This document shows, piece by piece, positions 42,178-50,847 of a stretch of DNA of 51,018 bases. A model generated the notes under the pieces. The model saw nothing but the letters and a program-made list of their open reading frames with translations, did no database searches and had not been told where the DNA came from. The first letter of the stretch is position 1; each line of letters opens with the position of its first letter. Location of the stretch: contig PKTX01000032.1 in assembly GCA_002868945.1 (NCBI GenBank), positions 1-51,018 on the forward strand, given 5' to 3'. This DNA comes from Desulfobulbaceae bacterium (GTDB lineage Bacteria > Desulfobacterota > Desulfobulbia > Desulfobulbales > SURF-16). The translations under genes were made by a program, and so were the position numbers.

Positions 42178-44496
42178 ATGACGGACACAAAACAGTATTT
42201 CGAAGATCGCCTGGCAGAGGCTGACCTCTACAAGACCCATGGCCTTGACAGTGAAGCCTGCGCCATTTATGAGGAGCTGCTGGCCAAGCTTGACCCTGAC
42301 AAACACGCCAAGCTCTACAGCCATATCCAGGAACAGTTGGCCTCTGCCCGTGGTCCGGGCGAAGTTCACCAGCAGGAACTCGACTCGCCCAAGGGCGAAG
42401 ATGATCTGCATCGTCTGGAGAATTGCGATGGCCTTGTGGAGGCCGGTTTCCTTCAGGAGGCCATTGATGAGCTCCATAAGCTCTTTGATTCCTCCATTCA
42501 GCCGGGTCTCATCTGCTTCCGCATCGGTCAGTGCTATAACCGTCTTGAAAAGCCCTATGAGGCAGTGGAGTATTTTGAAAAGGCCCTGAGCGATGTCGGC
42601 CTGGAGGACAAGGATCGTCTCGATATCCTGGATCGTCTTGCCGTTGCCCAGGAACAAAACGGCAACATGAAGGATGCCATACGGGCCCTGGAGGCCATTT
42701 GCTCGCTTGACTCCACCTTTCGTGATGCCGATAAAAGACTTGAACATATTAAACAGAATGCCGCCAAGGCCGGTCGTTTTTTTCGCCTGCTCAGTGCCGG
42801 CTATCTCATTGACCAGGATCTTGAACAGGCCAGAAAGGCCGCCAAGCAGCAGGGTAAATCCCTCGAAAGCGTCCTTATTGAAAATTACAGTATCGACAAG
42901 AAGGACCTGGGCAAGTCCCTCAGTGAATACTACAACTGTCCTTTTGTGGAGTTTATCGAGGGCGGGATAGGACCGCAGCCCAGCTGTGTGAAGGGGATTA
43001 CCGAGAAGTTCTTCAGGTCAAACAGGTGTGTGCCGGTCTATGATGAGGATCACAACCTGCTGCTGGCCATTGATAATCCCACCGACAGTGTCCGGGCCGA
43101 TAATGTCCGGATGTCGCTCAATGTTCCTGATATTGAGCTTGCCGTTGCCCTCAAGGATGACATCGACAAGTTTATCGATGTCTACTACGGCATGGAGACC
43201 TCCTTTGACAGCGATGATGACGATGATGTCTTTGAGCAGCTGGAGCTTGTCGAGGAGAGCGAAGAGGAAGAGGTGGTCGAGGATACCGGCGCCGTGGCTG
43301 ACGGCGTCGTTGTCCAGATGGTCAATAAGACCATTGAAGATGCCTATGCCCGCGATGCCTCTGATATTCATATCGAGGCCCAGCCCGGTAAACGCGGTGT
43401 TCTTATCCGTTTTCGTATTGATGGTGAATGTGTTCACTATAAGACCGTGCCGGCCCAGTTCAAACGGCCACTGGTTGCCCGCATCAAGATCATTTCCAAG
43501 CTTGACATCTCGGAACGGCGCATGCCCCAGGACGGCAAGATCAAGTTCAAGACTCGGACCGGTAAAATCATCGAGCTCAGGGTGGCCACCCTGCCCACTG
43601 TGGGCGGTAATGAGGATGCCGTCTTGCGTCTGCTGGCGGCAAGCGGCGCCATGCCCCTTGAAAAGATGGGCCTTTTGGATCATGTCTATGAAAAGTTCAT
43701 GGAGATCCTTGCCATTCCCTATGGTCTGATTCTGGTGGTTGGCCCCACCGGATCCGGTAAGACCACCACCTTGCATGCCGCCATGGCCAAGATCAACACC
43801 CCCCAGAAAAAGGTGTGGACCGCCGAGGACCCGGTGGAGATCATCCAAAATGGTCTGCGGCAGGTGCAGGTGCAACCCAAGATCAATCTCGATTTTGCCA
43901 GGGTCCTGCGCGCCTTTCTGCGGGCCGATCCCGATGTGATCATGGTGGGTGAGACACGTGACGAGGAAACAGCGGAGATCGTTGTTGAGGCGGCATTAAC
44001 CGGCCACCTGGTTTTTTCCACCCTGCATACCAACTCAGCGCCGGAAACCGTTACCCGTCTGCTTGGTATGGGCATTGACCCTTTTAATTTTGCCGATTCC
44101 CTGCTTGGGGTTCTGGCCCAGCGTCTTGTCCGGCGCCTCTGCGTTCATTGCAAGGAGAAGTATCGCCCGGATCAGAAGGAAAAGGAGTTGATCATGTCCC
44201 TCTATGGCGATCATAAAGTCTATCCGCTCACCGAGAACGATCTTGATATCGATCTTTATCGCAATAAGGGATGTCCAAAATGTATGCATTCCGGTTATAA
44301 GGGCCGGATGGCCGTGCACGAGTTGCTGACCAACAGCGACGATTTGCAGCGCAAGATCGCCACCAATGCTCCGGTGGCGGATATCCGCACTGAGGCGATG
44401 AACAACGGTATGTTAACCTTGATGCAGGATGGCATCTGGAAGGTGCTGCAGGGCCACACCGATCTCATGCAGATCCGGGCAACCTGTGCCAAATAA
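42178..44496 (+). CDS. PilB/GspE-family ATPase with TPR-like and MshEN-like N-terminal regions
   Basis: 772 aa, longer than PilB (~560). Residues 1-190 are TPR-like (CDGLVEAGFLQEAIDELHKL, RIGQCYNRLEKPYEAVEYFEKAL). Residues 198-270 look like an MshEN/GspE-N domain (GRFFRLLSAGYLIDQDLEQA...) that in relatives can bind c-di-GMP. An acidic linker (340-370) precedes the motor: GPTGSGKTTT Walker A (522-531), DFARVLRAFLRADPDVIMVG with Asp/Glu boxes and Walker B, GHLVFSTLHTNSA His box, and a zinc tetracysteine (Cys655, 658, 699, 702). It would drive type IV pilus or type II secretion assembly. No pilC, pilM-Q or gsp genes are nearby, so it is an orphan motor under this operon's control. The ribosome site is weak. 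Confidence 0.92.
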   Translation: MTDTKQYFEDRLAEADLYKTHGLDSEACAIYEELLAKLDPDKHAKLYSHIQEQLASARGPGEVHQQELDSPKGEDDLHRLENCDGLVEAGFLQEAIDELHKLFDSSIQPGLICFRIGQCYNRLEKPYEAVEYFEKALSDVGLEDKDRLDILDRLAVAQEQNGNMKDAIRALEAICSLDSTFRDADKRLEHIKQNAAKAGRFFRLLSAGYLIDQDLEQARKAAKQQGKSLESVLIENYSIDKKDLGKSLSEYYNCPFVEFIEGGIGPQPSCVKGITEKFFRSNRCVPVYDEDHNLLLAIDNPTDSVRADNVRMSLNVPDIELAVALKDDIDKFIDVYYGMETSFDSDDDDDVFEQLELVEESEEEEVVEDTGAVADGVVVQMVNKTIEDAYARDASDIHIEAQPGKRGVLIRFRIDGECVHYKTVPAQFKRPLVARIKIISKLDISERRMPQDGKIKFKTRTGKIIELRVATLPTVGGNEDAVLRLLAASGAMPLEKMGLLDHVYEKFMEILAIPYGLILVVGPTGSGKTTTLHAAMAKINTPQKKVWTAEDPVEIIQNGLRQVQVQPKINLDFARVLRAFLRADPDVIMVGETRDEETAEIVVEAALTGHLVFSTLHTNSAPETVTRLLGMGIDPFNFADSLLGVLAQRLVRRLCVHCKEKYRPDQKEKELIMSLYGDHKVYPLTENDLDIDLYRNKGCPKCMHSGYKGRMAVHELLTNSDDLQRKIATNAPVADIRTEAMNNGMLTLMQDGIWKVLQGHTDLMQIRATCAK

Positions 44497-44559
44497 GATG
44501 GACGCGTAACAAACCGCTTTCTGTGAAAGAGTGACACCTTTACGCTTGCAAGGAATGGT

Positions 44560-45765
44560 ATGAAAAAAATATTGATAGTCGATGATGAGAGTAATTTTCT
44601 GTTGAGTCTGGAAGATGGTCTCAAAGAGTTCAGCGACTCTTTTTCCATTGCCACGGCTCATAACGGCAAAGAGGCGGCCGCCATAATCGACCGGGAACAG
44701 GTTAACCTGATCATCACGGATATCAAGATGCCGGAGATGGACGGTTTTGAGTTGCTTGCCCACCTGAGCACCGATCATGCCGATATTCCGGTGATTGTCA
44801 TGACGGCCTTCGGCTCCTCGGAGATAGAGGAGCGTCTCGACAGTATGGGGGCCTTTCAGTACATCGAAAAACCTATAGATTTTGATCTGCTCATTGAAAA
44901 GGTGAACGAAGGTCTTGCTGCTGCTGAAAAAGGCCACATCTCCGGTGTTTCGTTGACCTCCTTCATGCAGCTGCTCTCCCTGGACAACAAGACCGCCACC
45001 CTCAAGGTGATTTCCGGGGACCGGGTGGGCACCATTTTTTTCCTTGACGGGGAATTGATGAATGCCTTTACCGATACCCTGCAGGGCCAGGAGGCCGCCC
45101 TGGAAATTGCCTGCTGGGATTCTGTGGAGATAGAGATTCAACATCTCTGCCGCCAGCGCGAAAAAGTGATCAAGGCACCCTTGGGTTTCGTCCTCATAGA
45201 GTCGGCCCGCATGAAGGATGAACGGCAGGATCGAGCCTCCGGCGGTAGAGGTCTTGCCGCGGAAGAGGAGAAGAAGAAGAAAAAGACGCAAAAAAAAGAG
45301 GGGGAGCCGGCCGAGGGCGCGGCGCGTGAGATCGATCCTGCCACCTTGGCCCAACCGGCCGAGACAGCCGAGGGAGTGGCCCGCGAGGTTGATCCCGCCA
45401 GCCTGGTTTCCGAGCCGGAGAGACCAGTGCCTCCTGCCATAGCGCCCATGCTGGATGCCTTAACCTCCATGGATGAGGTGAGCTGTCTGGCTATTTTAGA
45501 TCGGCAGGGCGTCCTGCTTGCCGAACACAAAAAAGGGGGAGAGTTTGCCTCCTACGCCGCTATTTTGGTGGCGGAAACGGAAAAACTGAATGCCGATCTT
45601 GACCTTTCGCCTCCCCAGAGTCTGGTGGTCAATAAACGGACCGGAAGCAAGATCCTTATTATTCCCGGGCCGCATATTATTGTCGGTATCGAGTTGTCAA
45701 GCGACGCCTCAGCCGGTGCCATTGCCGGGAGCATGTGTCCCATGGTAAAACGAGTAGCCCTGTAG
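44560..45765 (+). CDS. Response regulator with DUF4388-like and roadblock-like regions
   Basis: 401 aa. Receiver domain 1-120: acidic pair DD (8-9), phospho-acceptor Asp54 in ITDIKMPEMDGF, MTAFGS Thr switch, EKPID Lys. Residues 125-215 resemble the DUF4388/PATAN domain (SLTSFMQLLSLDNKTATLKV, GTIFFLDGELMNAFTDTLQG, EAALEIACWDSVEIEIQ). A lysine-rich then Ala/Pro linker (225-285) follows. The last ~115 residues look like a roadblock fold (SCLAILDRQGVLLAEHKK, KILIIPGPHIIVGIELS). There is no DNA-binding output, so signalling is by protein contact. DUF4388 regulators partner with MglA-type GTPases and type IV pilus control in other bacteria. AAGGA precedes the ATG. Confidence 0.85.
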   Translation: MKKILIVDDESNFLLSLEDGLKEFSDSFSIATAHNGKEAAAIIDREQVNLIITDIKMPEMDGFELLAHLSTDHADIPVIVMTAFGSSEIEERLDSMGAFQYIEKPIDFDLLIEKVNEGLAAAEKGHISGVSLTSFMQLLSLDNKTATLKVISGDRVGTIFFLDGELMNAFTDTLQGQEAALEIACWDSVEIEIQHLCRQREKVIKAPLGFVLIESARMKDERQDRASGGRGLAAEEEKKKKKTQKKEGEPAEGAAREIDPATLAQPAETAEGVAREVDPASLVSEPERPVPPAIAPMLDALTSMDEVSCLAILDRQGVLLAEHKKGGEFASYAAILVAETEKLNADLDLSPPQSLVVNKRTGSKILIIPGPHIIVGIELSSDASAGAIAGSMCPMVKRVAL

Positions 45766-45846
45766 GGCAATGATTGGCGCCTGCGCCCCTTCCGTATATG
45801 GGTTGCTGTTTCGTGAAAAAAATCTGGGCTATCAGTGGGAAACTAA

Positions 45847-46560
45847 ATGAATGATTTATTAGAAGAGATCAAGATGCTCAAGGGTGTGCAAGGGGCATTT
45901 GTTTATACGGAAAAATTTGGTTTGGTGGCGTCTGACATGCCTGCTTCCGCCGGTTTTTCCCTTGCCGCCATGGAGAGACTGGGTGTTTTTGTCAAACGCT
46001 TTTTCAGCAACCCCACCACCATGGAACTCGGGGTCATGAGCTATGAGGTGAGAAATCCTGAGTCTTTGATATTGCTCAAAAAAATCGACAACCAGGCAAC
46101 CTTGATCACGGTGTGTGACACAACGGTGAGTATGCCCCTGGTCAATATGACCACCAGCATGCTCATTGCTGAGCTGAAGTCGGCTGTGGACCTTATTACC
46201 GAGAAGCCTGATGTCAGTAAACTGCAACCCCAGGCAAAACCGGCGCAAACCGCGGCGGCGCAGGCCAAGAAACCTGCCAGCCAAGTGCCTCCCAAGCCCC
46301 AGACAAAGGTGGTTGATGTTGATAAATTGCTGAAGGAGGGGCCCTTTGCCGCCATTGCCCGCAAGCTGGAAGACTCCATGGCCCGCGCCATCGGGCCGGT
46401 GGGCAGCATGGTTGTTCGGGATTGTGTGGAAAAGTGGGTGGCGACCGGCTCCCCGTCAAAGGATCGCTTCGGGGAACTGATGGCCCTGCTGCTTAAGGAA
46501 ATAGGCGACAGCCGTTTGGAGGAGGAGTTCAAGCAGGAGGTTGGCTCTCTGCTAAGCTAA
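45847..46560 (+). CDS. Roadblock-like protein with conserved C-terminal helical domain
   Basis: 237 aa. The N-terminal ~125 residues look like a roadblock fold (GVQGAFVYTEKFGLVASDMP, ESLILLKKIDNQATLITVC). A Pro/Ala/Gln/Lys linker (125-155) follows. Residues 158-237 form a compact helical domain with conserved-looking FAAIARKLEDSMARAIGPVG and a strand-helix VVRDCVEKW; similar tails occur in signalling proteins that sense membrane or polar partners, but I cannot name it firmly. It is the last gene of the operon, ending before repeat B and a terminator. It may be a second GAP or scaffold for the GTPase. Confidence 0.75.
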   Translation: MNDLLEEIKMLKGVQGAFVYTEKFGLVASDMPASAGFSLAAMERLGVFVKRFFSNPTTMELGVMSYEVRNPESLILLKKIDNQATLITVCDTTVSMPLVNMTTSMLIAELKSAVDLITEKPDVSKLQPQAKPAQTAAAQAKKPASQVPPKPQTKVVDVDKLLKEGPFAAIARKLEDSMARAIGPVGSMVVRDCVEKWVATGSPSKDRFGELMALLLKEIGDSRLEEEFKQEVGSLLS

Positions 46561-46649
46561 TGTCTTCTCTTTGTTTTGCAACGTGGTTAATTTTCTGAAG
46601 TATCGTTTTTTTGCATGATGCTTTCGGTTTGGTGAGGCGCCCTTTAATG

Positions 46650-46812
46650 TGTGAGGGATAAGACGTTAGGGCCAAAAACAGCTGAGTCGCCTCTGTTTTA
46701 AGCTTTTCTTCTGTTTCCTGACTTCTCAATTCTCGTGGGACCACAAGTCAGAAATGGTTTTTAACTCGTTTTATATCGAATAGTTATCTCAACTTCAGAA
46801 GGTTGAAGTATT
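46650..46812 (+). repeat. Repeat family B copy
   Basis: TTTTAAGCTTTTCTTCTGTT, TCCTGACTTCTCAATTCTCG, ATATCGAATAGTTATCTCAA and a hairpin TCAACTTCAGAAGGTTGA. Most blocks are shared with 23655 and 37802. It sits between the operon end and its terminator. Confidence 0.75.
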
Positions 46813-46820
46813 AACCTGAA

Positions 46821-46860
46821 AAAACCTCAGCTGGATGCATAATCCTGCTGAGGTTTTTTT
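46821..46860. terminator. Bidirectional rho-independent terminator
   Basis: AAAACCTCAGC (46821-46831) pairs with GCTGAGGTTTT (46847-46857), followed by more T. It ends the GTPase operon (+) and the TPR-protein gene (-). Confidence 0.93.
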
Positions 46861-46899
46861 ATGGTGCTTCATTTAAGATACCCTAAAGAGGTATGCCGC

Positions 46900-47610
46900 T
46901 TAATCGGCGCCGATCTCTTTATCGTCCAGGGAACCGGTAATGTCTGAATGGCCGGCCTTGTCAAAGACAAATTTCTGCAAGGTCTCGGGCTGCAGAGGCG
47001 TGGCCACAAGTGGTTGCATGGTTGCCGGTTTGTGCATAATGAAGGCCTGGGTCGGTTCATAGGGCACAGGTGGCAGCTCCGGGCCTTTGTTCTTTTGTGG
47101 AACAGTCAGTGGCGCTGCAGCCGGTTTTTCGGGTGCAAGGGGATTGACAAAGCCGGCTATGCTCTCATCACTGTCACCCATCTTTTTGGCGGCCAGTCTG
47201 GCCTCCTGCAGGGAGTTCATGGCCCGTTGGTTTTCCGGTTCAAGGGAGAGACCGGTTTCATAGGCCTTGATGGCATCTTTCGGTCTGTCCAGCTGCAGGT
47301 ACATGTCACCCATGCCAAAGTAACTCTTGGAGAATTTGGGCGCCAGCTTTGCCGCTGCCTGGTAGTGCTTAAGGGCTATCTTGTATTTGCGAAAACGCTC
47401 CATGGAGTAGGCGTATTCGAAGTTGATGACCGGGTCATTGGGGCAATCGCTTATCCCCTGGCTGGCAAGTTCCTTGCGTTGCAGGATATCGTTTTGCTCC
47501 TCAATGTTTTTGCGGATGGCCAGACAGTCTGCCGACCAGGCAAGATTGGCGCTTGCCAGGAGCATGAGGAGGGTGGAGATCAGCGGAAGTGTGAAGGGTC
47601 TCGTTTTCAT
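46900..47610 (-). CDS. Exported TPR-repeat protein
   Basis: 236 aa. Signal peptide MKTRPFTLPLISTLLMLLASANLAWS, cleavage near 26; no lipobox. Mature residues 55-145 contain about two and a half TPR motifs (FEYAYSMERFRKYKIALKHY, SKSYFGMGDMYLQLDRPKDA, AYETGLSLEPENQRAM). The rest is a Pro/Ala-rich tail. It probably scaffolds a periplasmic complex. It starts one base after the stop of the haem-sensor gene upstream, so the two are surely co-transcribed. Function is unknown. Confidence 0.82.
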   Translation of the reverse strand: MKTRPFTLPLISTLLMLLASANLAWSADCLAIRKNIEEQNDILQRKELASQGISDCPNDPVINFEYAYSMERFRKYKIALKHYQAAAKLAPKFSKSYFGMGDMYLQLDRPKDAIKAYETGLSLEPENQRAMNSLQEARLAAKKMGDSDESIAGFVNPLAPEKPAAAPLTVPQKNKGPELPPVPYEPTQAFIMHKPATMQPLVATPLQPETLQKFVFDKAGHSDITGSLDDKEIGAD

Positions 47611-47611
47611 T

Positions 47612-48484
47612 TTAGCGCCTGCTCAGCATGCGGCCCACACTGATGCGAAGTCTGTCGATGGCCCGGGACAGGGAGCCGATTTCATCGTTTGAGGCGACAA
47701 CCACCGGTTGCTCAAGTCCCTTTCCGAGGCTGATTTCCTCGGTTCTGTTGTTGAGTCTGATGAGAGGCCGCACCACACCACGCTCCAGAAAAATACTGAT
47801 AATAAAGAGAGCAAAGATGAGGCAGCCGGCCCCGATGGCCAGGAGAAACAAGGCATTCTGTTTGGCCTGGGCAATGGCCTCGGAAATGGGGATATAGACC
47901 ACCAGGCTCGCCACAGTATCGTTGAGCTGCCAGTTATAACCGCTTTCCGTGCCGTAGATAACCACCTGGTCCTTGGGAGCAACAGCGGGATCGGAGTGGC
48001 ACTGAAGGCAGTCGGGGTGATCGACCTTGAGGGGGATGGCCCGATAAAAGAAGTTGATGCCGTTTTTGCTGATGGTGCCGCTGGTTTCCTTGAGCTGTTT
48101 ATCCTGTCGAAACTGTTTGAGGATGGTGTCCTCAAAGTCATCGGCCCGGTTGGTCTCCTTCAGGGGATTGTCAGCCGCGTATTTGATCATAAAGCCGGGC
48201 ATCTTCTGGTTAAAATAATCAAAGGTGGTACTGGTGGCGGCAAAGCCTGACATGAGGTTGGGATAAAAGCGATCTTTCTCGATGAGTTCGGAGATCAGGG
48301 GGGTCTGGTTCTTCCTGAAGAAGTGGCGCTGGGCCTGCAGGTAGTTGAAGATGATTTCGCCCTTGCTGGCCGCCGACTGCATAGCGGCTCGCGTGCTGAA
48401 TTTGTAGCTTGCCCAGCCCAACGCCACAAGGGCCAGCAGGCTGAGGAGTCCCATGATGATTATAAAACGTGTTCGTATACCCAA
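47612..48484 (-). CDS. Membrane haem sensor: Tll0287-like (DUF3365) domain plus HAMP
   Basis: 290 aa. TM1 is about 7-25 (FIIIMGLLSLLALVALGWAS). A periplasmic Tll0287-like region with NPLKETNRADDFEDTILKQF and one c-haem site CLQCHSDPAVAPK (near 157-161) follows. TM2 is near 215-238. A cytoplasmic HAMP segment (PLIRLNNRTEEISLGKGLEQ...NDEIGSLSRAIDRLR) then ends the protein: no kinase or methyl-accepting domain. The start is TTG at 48484 with AAGGAG eight bases upstream. Redox or ligand sensing by the haem is expected. The adjacent soluble kinase is the obvious output partner. Confidence 0.85.
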   Translation of the reverse strand: MGIRTRFIIIMGLLSLLALVALGWASYKFSTRAAMQSAASKGEIIFNYLQAQRHFFRKNQTPLISELIEKDRFYPNLMSGFAATSTTFDYFNQKMPGFMIKYAADNPLKETNRADDFEDTILKQFRQDKQLKETSGTISKNGINFFYRAIPLKVDHPDCLQCHSDPAVAPKDQVVIYGTESGYNWQLNDTVASLVVYIPISEAIAQAKQNALFLLAIGAGCLIFALFIISIFLERGVVRPLIRLNNRTEEISLGKGLEQPVVVASNDEIGSLSRAIDRLRISVGRMLSRR

Positions 48485-48603
48485 CCTCTATTCTCCTTGT
48501 TGAAGATGTTTCAAGGGCCTTACATTATTAAAAATAACATTTTTTCATAGTAGAAAACATGGCAACTCCTGTCAAGAAAAGCAGTGCGCCCCTGGTGCGC
48601 TGG

Positions 48604-49683
48604 TTAGTCCTGTGACAGTCGGAACTCCTCCACTTCATGGGCCCGTGCCTTGGGAATGGAGATGGTGACCGTGGTCCCTTCTCCCTCGGTACTGGAAAGG
48701 TCGATGGAGCAGTTCATCTGTGCCAGCATTTTTTTGGAAAGGGCCAGACCGAGACCTGTACCCTTCTCCTTGGTGGTGTAAAACGGTTTGAAGACGTCAT
48801 GCAGCGAGGCGGCCGGGATGCCGCAGCCGTTATCGGTTATCTCCAGCAGGATGCTGGGGCCGTGGGAACGCGAGGAGATTAACAGGCGCGATTCCTTGTT
48901 GTTCTGCATGGCATCCATGGCATTGGCCAGCACGTTCATGGTCACCTGCTGGAGGGCGCGGCGGTCCACCTTGACCATTTCAGAGCCCGGCTCAATGTCG
49001 ACGCTGATTCCGATCAGGGTATCCTTGACGCTGGAGTAAGCCGTAATAAGCTGGGTATTGTGCATGATAAAATCGGAGAGGTCCATCACCGCGGTCTGCG
49101 GTTTTTCATACATGTTGAAGTTTTTAAATGACTTCAGGAGATGTTCGATTCTGGCAATCTCTTCAAAGACGCGGACAAAATAGACCTCGATTTCATCGGG
49201 TGAATAGCGATCGATGTTTTTCTGCAGAACCGTGAGGGCCATTTTGATGGAGTTGAGCGGGTTGCCGATTTCATGGCGGATGCCGGTGAAGATATAACCG
49301 ACATTGTTCATGGTCACCACGGCTTCGGCAATGGAGTCCATCCTCTTCTGGTCGGTGATATCCTGGAGAAGTATGGAGATGAACCTTTTGTCTTTTCCCG
49401 GCATATCAAAGGTATAGCCGATAAATCGTTCGCCATGTTTTTTGATGGTCTTGACCTTGTGCCGCTTCGGGTCATTGAGCAGCTCCTGGACAGACGACTC
49501 GACAATGGGATAGAGGGAGCCGAATTCAGGGGAAAGCTTGATGACCTCAAAGATTTCAGCCGCCTGTTGGTTGCAGTAGGAGACCGCATGTTTTTGCATG
49601 TCAAGCACGACAATGCCCAGGTGGATTTTTTGAAAGATTTCCTGGAAGATGAGCTCGTTACATTCTTGGGAGGGAGTAGCCAT
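48604..49683 (-). CDS. Soluble PAS sensor histidine kinase
   Basis: 359 aa. PAS-like N-terminus (about 15-115: IHLGIVVLDMQKHAVSYCNQ), phospho-accepting His137 in GIRHEIGNPLNSIK, and a HATPase domain with NVLANAMDAM (N box), ITDNGCGIP (G1) and KGTGLGLALSKKM (G2). No transmembrane segment, so it must be activated by cytoplasmic contact or PAS ligand. The ATG at 49683 is chosen; the TTG further upstream adds non-conserved residues. It is 119 bases upstream of the haem-HAMP sensor gene on the same strand. No response regulator is adjacent; the receiver at 44.6 kb is a candidate. Confidence 0.92.
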   Translation of the reverse strand: MATPSQECNELIFQEIFQKIHLGIVVLDMQKHAVSYCNQQAAEIFEVIKLSPEFGSLYPIVESSVQELLNDPKRHKVKTIKKHGERFIGYTFDMPGKDKRFISILLQDITDQKRMDSIAEAVVTMNNVGYIFTGIRHEIGNPLNSIKMALTVLQKNIDRYSPDEIEVYFVRVFEEIARIEHLLKSFKNFNMYEKPQTAVMDLSDFIMHNTQLITAYSSVKDTLIGISVDIEPGSEMVKVDRRALQQVTMNVLANAMDAMQNNKESRLLISSRSHGPSILLEITDNGCGIPAASLHDVFKPFYTTKEKGTGLGLALSKKMLAQMNCSIDLSSTEGEGTTVTISIPKARAHEVEEFRLSQD

Positions 49684-49771
49684 GGGTGTGTGTTCGTGGT
49701 GTCTGAAGGAGGAGCTGCGCAAGCATAATGATGAGTTGGCATCTTATCTTACCTGCTCAACTCTCTAACGT

Positions 49772-49990
49772 GTGCCTGTCCAGAAATGGTCTTTTCGGAG
49801 TCTCGTAAACTCGCTTACCGGCTCGATCTCCCGGAGTCTCGCGAGCTCGCTTACCTTGTCATGCTCAAAAAATAATACTCGGAGGTAAGTGAAGCGAAGT
49901 GGAGACTCCGATATCGCATATATGCCTGCTCCCCAAGTCCACTTTGTTCAGGGCGTGCTTATTTTTTTGCACTCCATGATCTCAAAGAGG
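49772..49990 (+). repeat. Repeat family A, long copy
   Basis: It starts GTGCCTGTCCAGAAATGGTC, then two GGAGTCTCG blocks, ATGCTCAAAAAATAATACTC, GGAGGTAAGTGAAGCGAAGT, GGAGACTCCGATATCG, and GGGCGTGCTTATTTTTTTGC. Closely similar to 22658-22878 over its interior but with different ends. Confidence 0.82.
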
Positions 49991-50321
49991 TAAGCGAGCC
50001 TGCGCAACTGCGACACAACCTGTTTCTGGAGAGAGACGAGATGGCTACCAGGTGACAGGCGTAAATCTTGTTGCGTTAATGTGTAGAGCATTATAATGCT
50101 TAGGGAAGAAAAATGCGTTTATTTTTATTAACCGTCTGTTTTCTTAGTTGTTTTTATTATGGGTTGTCGGAGATGGGGCTTGGCAGGTGCCCTGCGTCGC
50201 AACCATAGCGCTGGCTGGGACCGGGACTGGGCGCGAATCAAAGGTTTCGTCGTCCAGGTTTGGTTTATTGCCAGGACGCCAGTCGGTAAGAGGATGGCTA
50301 TCATGGGAGATGATACGGTAT
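49991..50321. other. Leader of the PilZ gene
   Basis: About 330 bases. The open frame from 50148 is not coding-like. The ribosome site GGGAG at about 50304 precedes the ATG at 50322 with a long gap, and an in-frame ATG at 50310 is also present. Confidence 0.35.
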
Positions 50322-50816
50322 ATGTCGAAAAGAGTGCGAGTAAACAGTGACAATCTGGCGGCAATCAAGTGCCCACATTGTCAAAGCATGAAGCTGATTT
50401 CCGTGCATAAGTTCAAAGGGGTCAAACATTCTCTCAAGGTGAAATGCACCTGCAATAACAGTTTTCCGGTTGCCCTTGACTTTCGTGAGAGATATCGGAA
50501 GTCGACCAATATTGACGCGCACTATGTCAAGATGGACGGCCACCTGCCAAAAAACGGAACCCCGGTGGAACCCCACTTGAAATGCAAGGTGGCTGATTTG
50601 TCCCTGCAGGGACTGGCCCTGTCCATTGCCGGCGCCCATAACCTGCAGGTCGGTGACGATCTTATGGTGGAATTCACCCTCGACGACAAGGCCAATACCC
50701 ATATCAAGCGTAAGGCCAATGTTCGCGTTATCGGCCAGGGCTTTGTCGGCTGTCAGTTTGACGAGACAGATGCGCCTGCTTATGATAAGGCTCTTGGTTT
50801 TTATCTAATGCCGTAG
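50322..50816 (+). CDS. PilZ domain protein with N-terminal CXXC ribbon
   Basis: 164 aa. Residues 15-46 contain CPHC and CTC, suggesting a small zinc-ribbon. From about residue 55 the PilZ c-di-GMP motifs appear: RERYRK (RxxxR-type) and, 30 residues later, DLSLQGLAL ((D/N)xSxxG), followed by the beta-barrel strands (LMVEFTLDDK, KANVRVIGQGFVGCQF). Such proteins change partner binding on c-di-GMP. The HD-GYP enzyme at 23.9 kb and the MshEN-like ATPase could share this signal. The start at 50322 (or 50310) is uncertain. Confidence 0.88.
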   Translation: MSKRVRVNSDNLAAIKCPHCQSMKLISVHKFKGVKHSLKVKCTCNNSFPVALDFRERYRKSTNIDAHYVKMDGHLPKNGTPVEPHLKCKVADLSLQGLALSIAGAHNLQVGDDLMVEFTLDDKANTHIKRKANVRVIGQGFVGCQFDETDAPAYDKALGFYLMP

Positions 50817-50847
50817 CCGGTATCTGGTCGCACCTGCATTTTTGTCT

